Assembly (NCBI GenBank): GCA_002633005.1 | Contig: NMRA01000449.1 | Coordinates: forward strand, 1-62,000 | Source: Phoronis australis | Taxonomy: Eukaryota > Phoronida > Phoronidae | Direction of reading: 5' to 3' | DNA: 62,000 nucleotides | Shown here: positions 1 through 12,599 of the stretch, piece by piece | Numbering within the stretch: position 1 is the first letter of the stretch | How the letters are laid out: every line of letters begins with the position of its first letter | Position numbers and translations under genes: made by a program | The notes under the pieces: model-generated | The model's input: only the letters and a program-made list of their open reading frames with translations | Told to the model about the DNA's origin: nothing | Database searches by the model: none

Positions 1-70
1 CGTTATAATTGCAGGAAAGGATTTAAAACGTTGTTAATGCCAGTAGGTTGAAACATCCCGTCTGCATTAC

Positions 71-208
71 ATGGAATCGGTAGATGGCTGTGAACGCCTG
101 TCCACCAAAGACCTGATCGCCGTCTTGCGGGATAATAAATTTGAATGTGACGTGGCTATTTCGATGCAGACAGTTTGGAGCAGGAGCGGATCCAAGATTT
201 TGAGCCAT
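71..208 (-). repeat. Dispersed repeat fragment, relative of the element at 54.9-55.1 kb
   Basis: The reverse complement of about 71-175 matches 55003-55125 with strong similarity, including GACGGCGATCAGGTCTT and GGACAGGCGTTCA. The translated frames are also similar (D-G-D-Q-V-x-x-G-Q-A-F-x-A). The frame similarity may mean that the ancestral element had a coding part, or may simply reflect DNA similarity. The left part of the 55-kb copy, including its palindrome, is not preserved here. Confidence 0.65.
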
Positions 209-2329
209 AAGTTTGCCCGTCAGACATTCGCACCTTCAAACTGCCAATTGGAATCCGGGAGAATTTTAGGGGGGCATGGCCCCATGGGTCCCCCTTTAAA
301 TCCGCCACTGCAGAAAATTTAAAGTCGTGGGCAAGTTATACACAAACAGCAAACGTGCCTTGTTGATGGCGTGCTTATATAGATTATAAGTGACGTCTGC
401 CCATAAAGCATGTGGAAGTCCCTGTAAAACGTCGTTCGATTCTATTCCGTTCGTCCTGTGCCACGCGTGCTCATAATGCATGATGATCCTTTTCCGTAAC
501 TGCTCGTCAATGAAAAAATCCTGCAAGAATAAAACAAACAACGTCATGATTTTCGTCTGTAAAATAAATCTTTGCCAGTGTTAACCCTTTTACCTGTTAA
601 ATTGCTTTGTTATTACTGTTAAGTCAGAAGGGTCTGTGAGCAGGTACGACTATAGCTCCTTGAAACAACAATGAGGGAAGGTGTAATGCCGTGTTCAGAA
701 AAGGAAAAACAAAGAGTAGGTCTACAGTTGAATTTTTTTCCTAGAGTGCCCGAGTTCTAATGTTTGTTCCCGAAATTACGTTTGACAAAGTTCATCCTGC
801 TTTAATACAAACTCAATATAAGTGCTAATTATTTTTGTGATGGAATACATTATTGTTTACGCAGATGGATTTCTGTGTCCGGTGCGCACTTGGTGTCCCC
901 AACAGTTTAGCAACAAACTCGAGTAAAAATTCGAAATTTAGAGTTTATACTCCAACTTAAGGCTGTAACTTTAGAGAAAAAATCACAGAAGATTTTTGAA
1001 CGAGTGTATGTAAAATGAAAACGTTTAAATGCCACGCCAATGGAGCCTGAGCTACACGCGATAGTGTAACAGCGTATTTGTCTTATTCGGTAGATTATTT
1101 GAAATACGGCATTTGATCTGAGGCATTCCTCGCGTCGCACAGAAATAGTATATTCATATTTGGTGAGCTTGGTTGAAAGCACGATTGTACGCTTTGTTAG
1201 ACAGCTTAAAGTCCTTCTCTCAAACTGCCCATGTGGTTCCAGTATCCGAAAATACTTACTACATAAAATCTTATTTTCGACACCCTTTTTTATATTCTTT
1301 TCGCCTTTCTTGCCATAAGCGATTTTTGAACAGTATTTGACCCTTCTCTCTGAGCATATGATTACCGGTTGTCATCGGTTATTTCCGTACCCACATTTCC
1401 GGCTCATCAGTTCAGGAACTTGTCCTGAAAGCCGCCATTTTTCCTTGTAACTGAATGTGCTCTCTCTTGCTCGAAAAGTCTTCATTATTTTGTTTTGTTA
1501 GTAATATTTCGTGATTCGTTAGCATATGTAGTGTATTTATAGTTTGTAGTTAGTGGTCGTTGATTTTTTTTGGAATGTTACGCGTACTTAGTATGTTAAA
1601 ATAGCATTGGTGTTTAGTTCCTTACATAGGCCGGTCGAACCTAGGAACCACTATGGGTCGAACCTATTTTTTTCGGTTTTATTTTTTTCTCGTTTTGAAA
1701 AAGTACTTTGCTATCATCGGAAAGGTAGTGCATTCTACTCAGTAAAAATCGAAAAAGTATCAGAATTGGGGCAAGCAGTGTAAAGTTATTGAAAGTTTTT
1801 TGGTGAAATTTGGGTCACTTTGTTTGGATCGCGTCGGCCATATTGGAGGACAGCGGGATAAGTTACGAGTTTAAAACTTTGTGTTGTTTTCGCCAACAAA
1901 TTACGGTGAAATTTAGGTAGACATGTCTTTGCTTACTATTCTGCACGATTTAACAATGTTCACCAAAGTTCAGCCTCGCAGTTGTTACTCATTAAGTGAT
2001 AAATGTGTTCACAATTCCCTTTGGACTTCGTCTCATTTCTGGCGGCACCGACAATATGGCGACTTTTGCTGAACTGAAAGGCATGTTCAATCGGCTACTT
2101 TGTACAGTGTAATTTGTGAAGATTTAACGGTGATACATTTTGACACATGCTGCTACAAAAAGAAACTTTGTTCAATTTTCGTGTTTTTTGTGCAAAAATA
2201 TAAGAAGATATATTCGAATTATTTTACTGTAAATTTCCCATTCAGATGATCTGACACAAAGCTAAAAAAATGATTTTGAAATGGTTTTTTGTTTGACTGT
2301 CAACTGCTGTTCAAGACTTGATTCGGTGT

Positions 2330-2676
2330 CCCAAAATGATTCATATTTTTCTAAATTTTAAATCTCAATTGCTTTCAAGTCATCAGCTTATCAAGTCAAC
2401 AATATGAATCATCTTAGTTTGAGAAATAAGCGATGTTGGATTGTGAAGCTTCAAGCCTCTTGTTCTTGTTCCTTGCAACTTCATATTTTTTTAAACGATG
2501 CTTGTCAAATTCTGGTGTAAGGAAACACTATTCCGTCACCATGGTAATAGTTACATGTATGTCCACTTTCATATCATGGAAACTGTTGCTGTTGAACAGT
2601 GTTTGTAATGCTAAATGTTGTAAAGTGTTGTGCATTTTAAGTTACTTATTATGTTAAAAGTTTGAATCATTTTGGG
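2330..2676. mobile_element. Possible miniature inverted-repeat element
   Basis: A perfect 14-base inverted repeat, CCCAAAATGATTCA at 2330-2343 and its complement at 2663-2676, encloses about 320 bp of AT-rich DNA. No target-site duplication is obvious. It may be chance, but 14 perfect bases within 350 bp is suggestive. Confidence 0.35.
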
Positions 2677-3161
2677 TTAATGAATAAAAAATGATAACAT
2701 TTTGTATTGGACTTGTCATACTTATGAGCTCGAACGAGCCCCCTTTTGGAGAACTGGAAAAAGGTCTGCCTCAGTTACAGAAGCACAAATTCCGAAAAAG
2801 TACAAAATGAGACAATATTCCACTAGAAGACAGGAAGTACCAAAATTTAGCGTCTGCAATTCATAGCTCTGAACATACCCAGTGAGTCTTACAGTAAAAG
2901 ATAGACATTCCCNAGTCTGGGAAAATCTCTATTGAGAGCCAACAACTTTGCACAGTTCGCCAGAAGTATCCAAGTTCTAAATAAACCTCGTTTGAGCGAG
3001 CGCTGTGGCCAGCGACCAGTTAGGCCTATGGGTAGCCTTGGCGCAAAGCTGTATAGGCCTACTAACGAGCTGTATTTTGACTCTTCACTGGTAACTGGAG
3101 ACTGAGGCTAACTAAGGTCTGCCGCGGCAGTGTGACACAGGACTAACCAGCCCGTAATTTC

Positions 3162-3837
3162 ATGCAAGTGTCTGAAACTACCCTTGAATATATGCAGCAT
3201 TTATGATTTGACCATTTTACTTCGACAAAGCAGCTTGCAACCGCATGCATTTACCGTTCGCCAGTGTCTGGTCTCGATCCGCACCGGGTCCGATAGGCTG
3301 CGGTCCCGAGTCTGGCAAAATAATTTCTGTCAAAATTTATTCGCCACATTTCTTCAGCAAATTCTATAAAATTTCCGTAGTTTGATATTAAAATTAAGGC
3401 GCGCTGTCGATTATTTTATCCCCGTTTGCTGGCTGGTTACAGTTCAGGCACTGCTCCAGTCGCACTGACGGCGTTTTCTCGGCCTGGGTTCCTGAANATG
3501 CAAGTGTCTGAAACTACCCTTGAATATATGCAGCATTTATCATTTGACCATTTTACTTCGACAAAACAGCTTAAAACCGCACGCATTTACCGTTCGCCAG
3601 TGTCTGGTCTCGATCCGTACCGGGTCCGATAGGCTGCGGTCCCGAGTCTGGCAAAATAATTTCTGTCAAAATTTATTCGCCACATTTCTTCAGCAAATTC
3701 GATAAAATTGTCCGTAGTTTGATTTTATCAAAATTAAGGCGCGCTGTCGATTTTTTTTATCCCCGTTTGCTGGCTGGTAACAGTACAGGCACTGCCCCAG
3801 TCGCACTGACGGCGTTTTCTCGGCCTGGGTTCCTGAA
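3162..3837. repeat. Two diverged copies of a 335-bp segment meeting at an 'n'
   Basis: Positions 3162-3496 and 3498-3837 are the same sequence with several substitutions and small indels. Both begin ATGCAAGTGTCTGAAACTA and end near GGCCTGGGTTCCTGAA. The copies abut at the 'n' at 3497, so this is most likely an unmerged overlap of two alleles rather than a real tandem duplication. Two open frames of 61 codons repeat with it and should not be annotated as genes. Confidence 0.85.
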
Positions 3838-3916
3838 TGAATTGTACTTCCGGGTTCGCGGCAAGTTCAAAATGGCGGTGTTTCTTCGGGTGCGAATCGT
3901 GAGTGGCGCGTTCATT

Positions 3917-4127
3917 TAAACTTTTTTGAGTACGGATCGTGTATAAGTTATGCGGTAGGTACTCATCCTTATAACATCTTCTAACCATGTAATAAGGGTT
4001 AACAACGCGTGAGAGAAGGACTTTAAACTTTCTTCGACTACGGATTGTGTATCGGTTATGGGATAAGTATTGCGCTGTTCCTCATAATGTCTTCTAACCG
4101 TTTAATGAGGGTTAAAAACGTGTGCTT
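3917..4127. repeat. Diverged 108-bp tandem duplication
   Basis: Two units start near TACGGATCGTGTAT (3931) and TACGGATTGTGTAT (4039). They share TCTTCTAACC, a TAATaAGGGTTAA-like block and an AACGyGTG end. Divergence is clearly above the allelic differences seen nearby, so this looks like a genuine old duplication. Confidence 0.6.
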
Positions 4128-6610
4128 CTAGGACTTTCAATTCAATGGACGAAATCTGCGGTCTTTCATGCAAGCCGTTACGTCATTATTCACTAGCGAC
4201 ACCTGGCCAAATTATCTGGTTATATTTCCGACAAGTACGTCGCTTGCTAATCATGGCCGGCTGCTGTGCGGTCGGGTGGTAGTAGCATTGCTAAAAGTAC
4301 TCACGATACCAACAATTCTACTATTGGAAGACTTTGAACAGTGTTTCAATGTCCAAATTGTTTTTTTTTCGTTGTACTAGGCAGTAAAATAGATGCGAGA
4401 ATTTCCTGTCACAATACAGTAACTGGAAACTGCACCAGATAATTTAGGAGAGTGACGCCTCTTCTAGTATAGTACACAAGAAAATGTCAGAGTTGCGAAT
4501 TTGTTGTCTATAATCTATTCATTGAAACAATAGAATCCTGTCATCAGATTTCATTTTATGGATGATTTTGTTGCGAACAGAGCTGTGTTCTAGCAGCAAA
4601 TATATCAACACACACGAGGTACCCTCGGCCATTACTTGGTTAGTCAGTTTTCCGCGGTGTGGTGCATGCGGAAACATTGTGTCCGATATTTAGGTGTTCC
4701 AAGGGTTTGCTGGTTGTTTTTTAAACAGTCAGAACATAAATATGTCTTTGGTCTCAAGATATAGTAACAGAACAATTCTGTAAAGGTAAGTTTTTGTTTC
4801 ATTGAAGAATTTACAACAACCAGTAATATTTCCAATGAAATATAATGCAAATTGTCCGATATTTAGGTCGCTTGACTGTATACCTTCATTGTGATTTACC
4901 CGAAAAAAATAAATCAGCATGTGCTTTCCCAGGTACCGTACAAATGAGATAAATTGCGTTTCACTAAAATAATGAATGTTTGGACAAAGATTAAAAATAC
5001 GGTTCTTTAACGCGATACAGTGACACCATCAGGCAAAACAAGTGCTAGACTAGAGAGCAGACGACGACCGACGAAGACAGCCACAACGATGAGTAAATTG
5101 CAATCAAATGAAACTTATAGACACAACCTACCCGAACTAACACTAAGGAACAATATTCTAGAGAAATAATAATCCTAGAACTCAGCAAACAGGATGGCCA
5201 CCCCACGATCGTTCTTGTCTAACAGCTTCTGTTAATGCAAAATTAAAAGAAGATAAATCTAGCCTTGCCAGAGTTTATTGAGGAAATGTGCGAACAGAGC
5301 AGTCCTTTCAAGACCTCAATCCTGCAAGCACATCGAGTATGCAGTTTGCAGTCTTGTACAGTTCCTTTCCGCCCTGTTCCCTGTGTTTCCCGGTAACCTT
5401 TTCGTGACATTACTTTTCGCTCATGTTTCGAGTTTTCTGTGTTAACTTTGAAATGGTACCCATTTCGAATAGCAACACAACGTGTGAAATAATTTATTAA
5501 CAAATAAAATTTCAATTTTGAACATTAAAACCAATTACCATTTCAAATACATGTACACAAAAACGTGAAATCCACTCAAATTGTTTAAACCACCACAATA
5601 AGTGCATCCGCTTACACTGTAATGTAATTTTAATAGCCTATACATGGTCAAATGCCCCTCAAGGTGAGATATGAATACCTGAATTGAACGATGGTGACCA
5701 TGACATCTTTAAAATGAATTAAGAAAAATTACAGTCAAAATTCCTAAAAAGTCTAGTATATGAATGATGCCGTGCCATTGTCATGTGATGAAACCACAAA
5801 ATTACAAGTAGTGGCAACGAAAACACAAACTACGGTGTTAATAGCGCACCCTTTAGTGGGTTATCAAATAAATTAAACAGTCGTGTGGGGCAAATTGAGG
5901 TATTTCGCCAGAAATTGTAATCCGAGCAAAAACTCTCATGCTATTGACGTGTCACTTTTAAAATTTGAAACCCTTTTATAAACACAAGGGATCGATAACT
6001 ATTATTTTTGATATGAACACAACCGAATCATAGCAACACAACAATCTCAAAGATACGGTGTTCAAGCCGTCCAGTCAGTGCCCGTGTATAATCGTTATGC
6101 CTATCATTCTCAGTTCGTGTATATCATGGTTGAGTTTGTAGTTCAAGTTCTTGATGACGTCTAGATTCGTGCTACAAACTCGAGTAAAAACTTCAGATTT
6201 CGATGTCAAACTCAGGTTACAAAAACGGAAGAAAAGGTCTTCCAGGAAAACCGTAATGTATTGGACCTAGACAGACTGCACAGAAGTAGAAAATCGGGAA
6301 AATGTCAAAATTAATTTTGAGTTCAATTTCAAAGATTAGATCCTGGTTGCTGAAGGCAAATCAGATGTCTCATTCTTCGTTTGAAAAAGTCACATGCGAA
6401 CGTTCATCAGACGTCTGATCTGCCTTCTTATAGGAATCGGCGCTTCTCAAACCAGACGGCAGGTAAACCATCTGCCTTCTATGACGTCACATGGGCTTAG
6501 GTTCTGTTCGCCTATGCGCAAATAGATCAGTGTTGTGCTCCCTAAAGCGTAGTGCTGCGCCATCTTTATAATTTTTGATTTACTAATACAGAGTTGGATT
6601 CCTAATTACA

Positions 6611-6875
6611 TGCACGCACCCAGCCTAAAATATAGGGGGGCTCGAATTTTTCGGTGTGCGGACCTTTTACTGAAAAAAATGAACGAGGATAAAAAAAAAC
6701 AAAAAAGAACCAGGCCACTAGGTTCAGGCCAACGGATTGTGCATCTGCGCCAAATTCCTGTAGGCTTTGTGGAATTTTGTCTCGTTTACTCGGACTTTTT
6801 GTTTCGCTGAGGCGGACCTTTTTGCCCAAATCGCCAAATTCGAGCCCCCCAAGCCCCCCCCTGGGTGCGCCCATG
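6611..6875. mobile_element. Miniature inverted-repeat transposon, GCACCCAG family, copy 1
   Basis: The ends are inverted: GCACGCACCCAG at the left and CTGGGTGCGCC at the right, each followed inward by a C/G run and a CTCGAATTT block (GGGGGGCTCGAATTTTTC left, AATTCGAGCCCCCC right). It is 265 bp. The open frames on both strands here are by-products of the repeat. A second copy lies in opposite orientation at 11827-12005. Confidence 0.7.
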
Positions 6876-7547
6876 AATTACACGATAAAACCACAGAACC
6901 GAAGCTCCTAGAGTTCCATGAGAAAACCAAGGACAAAACGAAGTTCACTGTTTTCTTCAACAGGAAGAATCATCATCGCTAAGTGGATTTAGTCCAACTG
7001 AAGTTAGAGATTTCTGCTTGACCTAGCTGCACACGACGCCTTTTCGGACGCGCGTTTCAAACCGATCCATCTGCCTCAGACGTCCTATCTGCCTTCTCAT
7101 AATAAGTAATATACTTATGGACGCAGGATAAGTCCAATCAGACAATAAATCCTTCGTAAATGCGAGGACAGCTTACTGCATCCGGCTTCTGCCGTGTAAC
7201 AGTTAAAGTTAAATATTCAAACACATGTATTCAAATGATAATGTCCGGACTAATAATCATCAACAAAAATTTGAATTAGATGACTTATTAATTGAAAACA
7301 ATACATTGCATAAATTATTCTCGCGACAAAGCGCAACGTTGCAACGTCTGAAGAGCACCATCTATTGCGTTGACTTTCTTGTCCTTATTCTGCACATAAA
7401 TCCCATCCTCCTTCGTATTTCTGGAAACGGAGTTCGCTGACGCACTGATTAAATACCGAACTTCAACGAATTGATGGAAAATTGTGCTGGACGTGCATCA
7501 TGTCTTCAGCACGAGTGTTTGTTTCGTTTCAGCAAGGACATTTACCA

Positions 7548-7560
7548 CTAGCAGGTGGCG
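7548..7560 (+). promoter_or_regulatory. CTCF-like motif, first of a pair
   Basis: CTAGCAGGTGGCG agrees with the vertebrate core CCASYAGRKGGCR at 12 of 13 positions. A weaker version (TTTGCAGGTGGCG, 10 of 13) lies in the same orientation at 7720-7732. They sit less than 1 kb downstream of the gene's stop codon. This is a motif match only. Confidence 0.3.
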
Positions 7561-7984
7561 TAGCACGTAACAAATCACGTTTCGCCCGACTTGTTATAAA
7601 ACGCCCTCATGTGGTGACAAAGACTGAACCAACGATGTGTATAATGCACAATGTATTGTCTCGTGCACTCAGCGGTTGCAAATGTAGCGACATCTAGTGT
7701 CAGTTGCGGAGGTTTGTCATTTGCAGGTGGCGAATGCATAATTCACTAGGCGTCGCAAGTAAACCAGTGGTCTTACCAATAGCAATGCTTGCATTCAGGT
7801 TGACGAGGAACGTGCAGCGACAAATCTACGCTGATGAAATGGAAGCATTGTATTCCATTCGAAATGTTATCACTCCAACCTCTTCGAACCATCATTTAAG
7901 CTTGGCCGCAATTTTGCTAGTGTACTTTAGTAAAGTGGTCGAGCGTACGCACGAAACACTAGCTTTTCAATCAGATGATTCCGC

Positions 7985-8043
7985 GTGACCTTGCGAGATC
8001 TTGCTTTTCTCTCGAGTGTCTTGCGTTGTAAGAACGCACCGGT
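7985..8043 (-). repeat. Dispersed 'GTTCCGTAGACG' element fragment, copy 1
   Basis: In reverse complement it reads GTGCGTTCTTACAACGCAAG then CTCGAG, GCAAGATCTCGC and TCACGCGG. It shares this order of blocks with copies near 18.4, 27.1, 41.7, 50.6 and 52.1 kb. It is the most diverged copy at the outer end. Confidence 0.5.
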
Positions 8044-8197
8044 GGTAATCACGTGGGGCTCTTGTCTCACAAACCCCTCATACTGATGAACTACTTTTTG
8101 TTATCAATCTATTCATGCGTCAAAAAGAGGGAACTTATTCACTGACACCGCCTAGTGAATATGGCTTTGTCCATTATATCTGCTGCGTTATCAAACC

Positions 8198-8203
8198 TTT
8201 AAT
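8198..8203 (-). promoter_or_regulatory. Possible polyadenylation signal (ATTAAA) of the claudin-like gene
   Basis: On the minus strand an ATTAAA hexamer lies about 150 nt after the stop codon of exon 4. I saw no AATAAA closer to the stop. A six-base motif in AT-rich DNA is weak evidence. Confidence 0.3.
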
Positions 8204-8349
8204 TTAGACGCTGTGTTTGAACTTTCCTACTACAAAAGGCCGCAACGTCAACGTCTGTTGACTACAGGTTTTAGTTGTACATGCCGTGATAGAGAAGATG
8301 CCATTCGTTCGAAGGAAAACAGATTATTATAAAATTGTCGTGGCCACCG

Positions 8350-8594
8350 CTAAACGTGATTCATGGGAGTTCGACTTTGCTGCTTGCCACCGCACAAACT
8401 AAATGCAGCACACCGGCCTTTAGAGGCGCTGTGAATCATATCGTCCACTGACATACACAAAGATGAAATATAGAAACAGGCCGGAGCGCCCCAACCGACT
8501 ATGTATCCCCAACTGTACGCATGCGCCGACGGAACATCCTCCTGGAGCTCCATTACGAGCGGATACGTCACCAACGCTGTTGTTGAACTGAGTG
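8350..8594 (-). CDS. Exon 4 (last coding exon): end of TM3, loop 2, TM4 and C-terminal tail
   Basis: The exon follows an acceptor, gaatatatttcag, enters in phase 1 and ends at TAG (8352-8350), adding residues 148-228. TM3 continues as ALSSTTALVTYPLVME, with the Y-P pair typical of TMEM47-like proteins. Loop 2 is short (LQEDVPSAHAYS). TM4 is about 176-197, WGYIVGWGAPACFYISSLCM, matching the W-G-Y...W-G-A pattern of TMEM47/VAB-9 and related CACNG/claudin fourth helices. The 31-residue tail has three Cys, possible palmitoylation sites, and ends in N-H-V. A terminal Val resembles the PDZ-binding ends of claudins, but the residue at -2 is Asn, so binding is only a possibility. Confidence 0.85.
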
Positions 8595-10612
8595 CTGAAA
8601 TATATTCACAAAAAATGCCTGAGAACGTGTAACCAATACTCGGCTCTTAAGCAGAGCTGAAACTTCACCTGCGGGCTCTTTTCACAACTTGGTGAAATGG
8701 ATATAAACAAAAAGAATGTGAGGAAGATTTTTTGTTCAGTGTGTTAGTCTTAGCCAAATCAAATTCGATTGACACGGTCTTACCAGTTCCATTTCGCAAC
8801 GAATCAAATCGTCTACCATCTTGTACTCTTAGTTTTTGACTTAATGGCGCCAGCACTGACCCAAGTGCCAACCAATGAGCCCAGTGAATACTTTAATTTA
8901 CTAGTTTTGCAAAATGACAAGCGAATAGTAAAAAGCCGAATATTCTAGTGAACAAGTTCTTTCGAAGGGCTTGATTTCCATGCTTTTATTTTCACCGTAT
9001 TAATTCTGGAGATAAATGTGTTCACGCAATCTCAATTTCGACGTGTGCGGGTTAATATTTGACGTGCAATTCGACTGTGTCACTTGATTCTACGCCTTCA
9101 GCTGTGCGGACTTCCAACCGTGATAATGGACCGACTAGAGAACATGCAGTCAGTATATATGGAATGCCCTGACACCATCATATTGATATCCATATGATGT
9201 CATCGTATTGCACGTACAAAATACAAATTTACTTCCTACATTTTCCCTGACGATGGTTCATACCCTATACCGAAATGACACAACAGAAACACACTCCCTA
9301 TATCCTGACCTTGTTGCCATTTTATCTCTGGAACTCAAATTTTCAATTTACTATCGCAAGTGACAACTATAACACTGGCATAACCTACTTAGCGCAAAGT
9401 GTTCGAGAATGACAAACCTAATGGCTGCTTTGTGTACTAGTATAACGTTCTCAGAAACCTGTTTGGGAAAGATCGATAATCTGACAGCTGTTGCGTGCAT
9501 ACATATGCATGCTACCTACGACGTCTAACCTCAAGCGACTAATTGGAGAAATTTCCGTCTTAACAAATACGATATTTGCCTTTACCCATTGCTTGAAACA
9601 CGGAGAGTTGTCGTCATGTGTTAACGATTCCAAAATATACTGTACATTCAGGGCTGCATGGAATTTAAACATTTCTAACTGTGAATAAGTCACTGATGCG
9701 TCTGTTTAAAGCTGGCCTTTCCGCCATTTGTGCATAGTATCTGCCGCCCAATGACTGACTGTTGTTTTATATTGGAATGTTCCTTAGCACCAAGAATTTA
9801 GCATCATTTGTTATATTTTTGTATGAAATTAAAAAGCATACACAAGCCATGCATAGGTGTCCCATTACAAGCACGGTCCAATCTCTTGAGTCTTGTTTTT
9901 CGCTGACAAGTTTGTGGATCTCTTGATTAGACCTTATATGATAGTTGAATTGGCTTGACTATCTTTATAACGTTTTATGAGAGTGATTAAAATGAGGTTT
10001 TAGGCACATTAAACGAACGTGTATTCTGCTAGAAAAGCATGTGATTTATTTTCACACTTTTTACTCTGTAAAACATTTTGAAAATTACCGGCACACACTT
10101 CCCATATCGTAACAATCTCCATACAAACATTACACCAGCAAGTTATTTCGCGAAACAGGTCACTGAAATTTGCTGAAAGCGTTTCCCTATTTAAGCCTTC
10201 GTGACATCAATTGATTTTTATTGTTCTAATTTCTCACTGTCTGTTAGCTCTCCTCCTCTCGACACTCTCCCACTAGCCATCGTGGCAGAATAACGAGAAA
10301 AAGTATTTTTGCTACGGGGCTCATTTATTGAGGAGGTTTATCACTCTAAACCCCATGTTGATCTACTGCTGATCAGAAATTAAAACAAAAACATGGAGCC
10401 GGCATCATCTGCTCCAAAAAAATGGTCTTCCCAGTTGCCTATTGTTTTTTTCAACCTTCCAAAATTGAGATGAGCATAATTGTTTTGTGATTGACTTTGG
10501 TACTTGTTTTCCTCTTCGAAATGGTTATTTTCATGTGTCCAGATGAATCATTTTTCATAATGCAAACTAGCGCCACATGTCGGTAAAGTTAGCAAGTTTC
10601 CGAAACACTTAC
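8595..10612. other. Intron between exons 3 and 4
   Basis: The intron is 2018 bp, with donor gtaagt at 10612 and acceptor tttcag at 8595. It is AT-rich, with an imperfect palindrome around 9170-9205 (CATCATATtgatatcCATATGATG). I see no other gene; the overlapping open frames at 9451-9693 on both strands look like chance. Confidence 0.75.
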
Positions 10613-10762
10613 CACAAACGAAATAAATTTCAGCAGCGGAATGGTAAAAGTAGACCTTCCTCGGGAGTTGTAAGGCACACAAACCGCAGAGGGCGAGTAA
10701 ACTGGCGAGAAGGCTGAAGCCAAGTGAGAAAAGGATCAGAGCAATCACAGCCAGCTGCCAGT
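10613..10762 (-). CDS. Exon 3: TM2, cytoplasmic turn and start of TM3 of claudin-like protein
   Basis: This 150-nt exon follows a strong acceptor (cctttcccttctag) and ends at TTTGTG|gtaagt; it is phase 1 on both sides. It encodes protein A residues 99-147. WQLAVIALILFSLGF followed by SLLASLLALCGLC is TM2 (about 101-127). ALQLPRKVYFYH is a short basic cytoplasmic turn, and SAAEIYFVC begins TM3. The Arg-x-x-x-Tyr turn and short TM2-TM3 linker fit the TMEM47-like branch better than classical claudins. The reading frame continues past the donor only into intron sequence. Confidence 0.85.
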
Positions 10763-11826
10763 CTAGAAGGGAAAGGATCATATGTTAAATAAAACTTGTA
10801 AACTTTTCGTGCATCTAATAATTCGTCATCTAGACAAATTTATGACCTATTCAGTCTCGTGAAGTATGTCCGCCTTTCCAACTACCTTCAAAACCAGAAT
10901 CTTACTGATTTTTTGAGGTAGTCCCAGACTAAAAACAGTTGGTTAAAGAAACGTTGTGTCTGTCATAATACCCTGCAAATTCCAGCTATCCCTGTCAAAT
11001 CACAAAAATTCTCTTGCAACTCACGTGTGGATGACTTTTTGAGCTATTCGTTAGTTTCCAGCAGCGAACATCTTGCCAAATTCAAACAAAAATTATAGCC
11101 AAAATCGATTAGTAAGCCGGAAGTCGTCATAGAAAACCAGTCCGTTGTCTTAATCGGCAGTCGTTGATTATGAAGAACGCTTTTGAGCGTTTAAAAGCGA
11201 GACCGACTGGCTAGGAGTGTGAGAATGACGACAGAGGTCGCGGTAAGACTTGGTTGACGAAATTAATGAACGTTCTACTTATTTCCTCATACCCCATATT
11301 TCACAATTATTTGTATTTATGATTCCACTCAACCACTAAACCACTACTCTGTCATTCATCCACAATATCAGACACACGACACGCCAAGCTTGAAATACAC
11401 TCATTTGTTTTTTGTACACACGACATGCACGGAGGTCTCAAATACAACGCTGGTTCTTTCTTACTAAATATCACAAACGACATACTATGGAACCTGAGAA
11501 GAATGGCTTTGTCATTCTTAACAAATATATATATATATGGTATTTATAGAGCAACTGATTATCTCGTCGAAATAGGCTAACGCAGTTAATATAGGATCTT
11601 ATTAAAAAACAGAAGGGTGAACACATGTCAACAAAATTGTACTCGAGACTTTTGAAACGCTTCCGGCCAACTAAGGCCATCCTTGATCAAATGTGGTGTT
11701 TTAGGGTCAGACACAACTAAAGCCCTGTGTACAGACTCTGATGTTTAGTAGACCACTGCCCTATAGACCTTGAAGGTTGAAATAGAGTTTCTGACGTGAA
11801 GTAGAATGTGTTACGACACGACTGGC

Positions 11827-12005
11827 ATGCGTGCACCCAGGGGGGGAGGGGGGGTTGGGGGCTCGGAGGGCTCCCTATTTGGCGAAGTGGGCAAAAAGGT
11901 AAGCCTCAGAGAAACAAAAGCTCTAAACGTACCCCGTGAATCTTAGCAAAAGGTCCACATTCTCAAAAATTCGAGCCCCCCCATTTTTATGCTGGGTGCG
12001 CGCAA
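11827..12005. mobile_element. Miniature inverted-repeat transposon, GCACCCAG family, copy 2
   Basis: It begins GCGTGCACCCAGGGGGGG and ends ATTCGAGCCCCCCC...GCTGGGTGCGCGC. The internal blocks AAAAGGTCCaCATTCTC and GGGCAAAAAGG match the complement of copy 1 at 6611-6875, so it is inserted in the opposite orientation. It is 179 bp and probably internally deleted relative to copy 1. Confidence 0.7.
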
Positions 12006-12462
12006 CGCCGAGTATGTAATTTTTTGATACTATATGGGCAAATCACAAAGTACTGCAAAGTAGAAATCTATACGCCTTACAGTTTATCGTCTGCAAAACA
12101 CAAACACCAACAACCAAACAATGCCGGAATTAGGTGAAGGCGACAAGGCTATGATTGACAAATCGGGTGTCGCAACTGTACGTAGGCCTACTCCCAGTCG
12201 GAAGAACATGCAAACAACTTCTTAAACGGACCCATCTTCAGCGGCGAATTCCATGTCTACGTTCATTCAAACGGAGACGAATCCCAACTCGAGAAACTTC
12301 GCGGTGAGACTGACTAGATGTGCTGTAGGTCAATGAGTCAGTGCTCACACGCAAGGGAATTCGGGTATGCCCTGCTGACTGTTATTCAGAAACATTTGCT
12401 AAGATATAATTACTCTGCGTGTCTAAGCGCAGAGTACTGTTGTTCCTGGGTTTTCTTCAATT

Positions 12463-12498
12463 TTATTCTTCTTATTCTTCTTATTCTTATTCTTCTTC
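12463..12498. repeat. TTC/TTA microsatellite
   Basis: A run of TTATTC and TTCTTA units of about 36 bp. Confidence 0.85.
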
Positions 12499-12599
12499 CG
12501 ACCAACTTTGAGGCTTATAACTCCAAATTGGGTGCAGGTACGGTCTTTAAATTCAGCATTTGACTTTCGACAGTATATATTAAATTTTGATTGGTTATA

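Larger units (their letters stand above)
1..8349. other. Downstream flank of the claudin-like gene, no convincing gene
   Basis: No open frame here resembles a conserved protein and none is bordered by good splice sites in a consistent model. The stretch holds a repeat fragment at 71-175, a possible small inverted-repeat element at 2330-2676, duplicated contig ends near 3162-3837, a 108-bp tandem duplication at 3917-4127 and a miniature element at 6611-6875. Single 'n' joins lie at 2913 and 3497. The open frames at 7225-7440 and 7704-7988 are about 70-94 codons, AT-rich and unrecognised. Confidence 0.5.
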
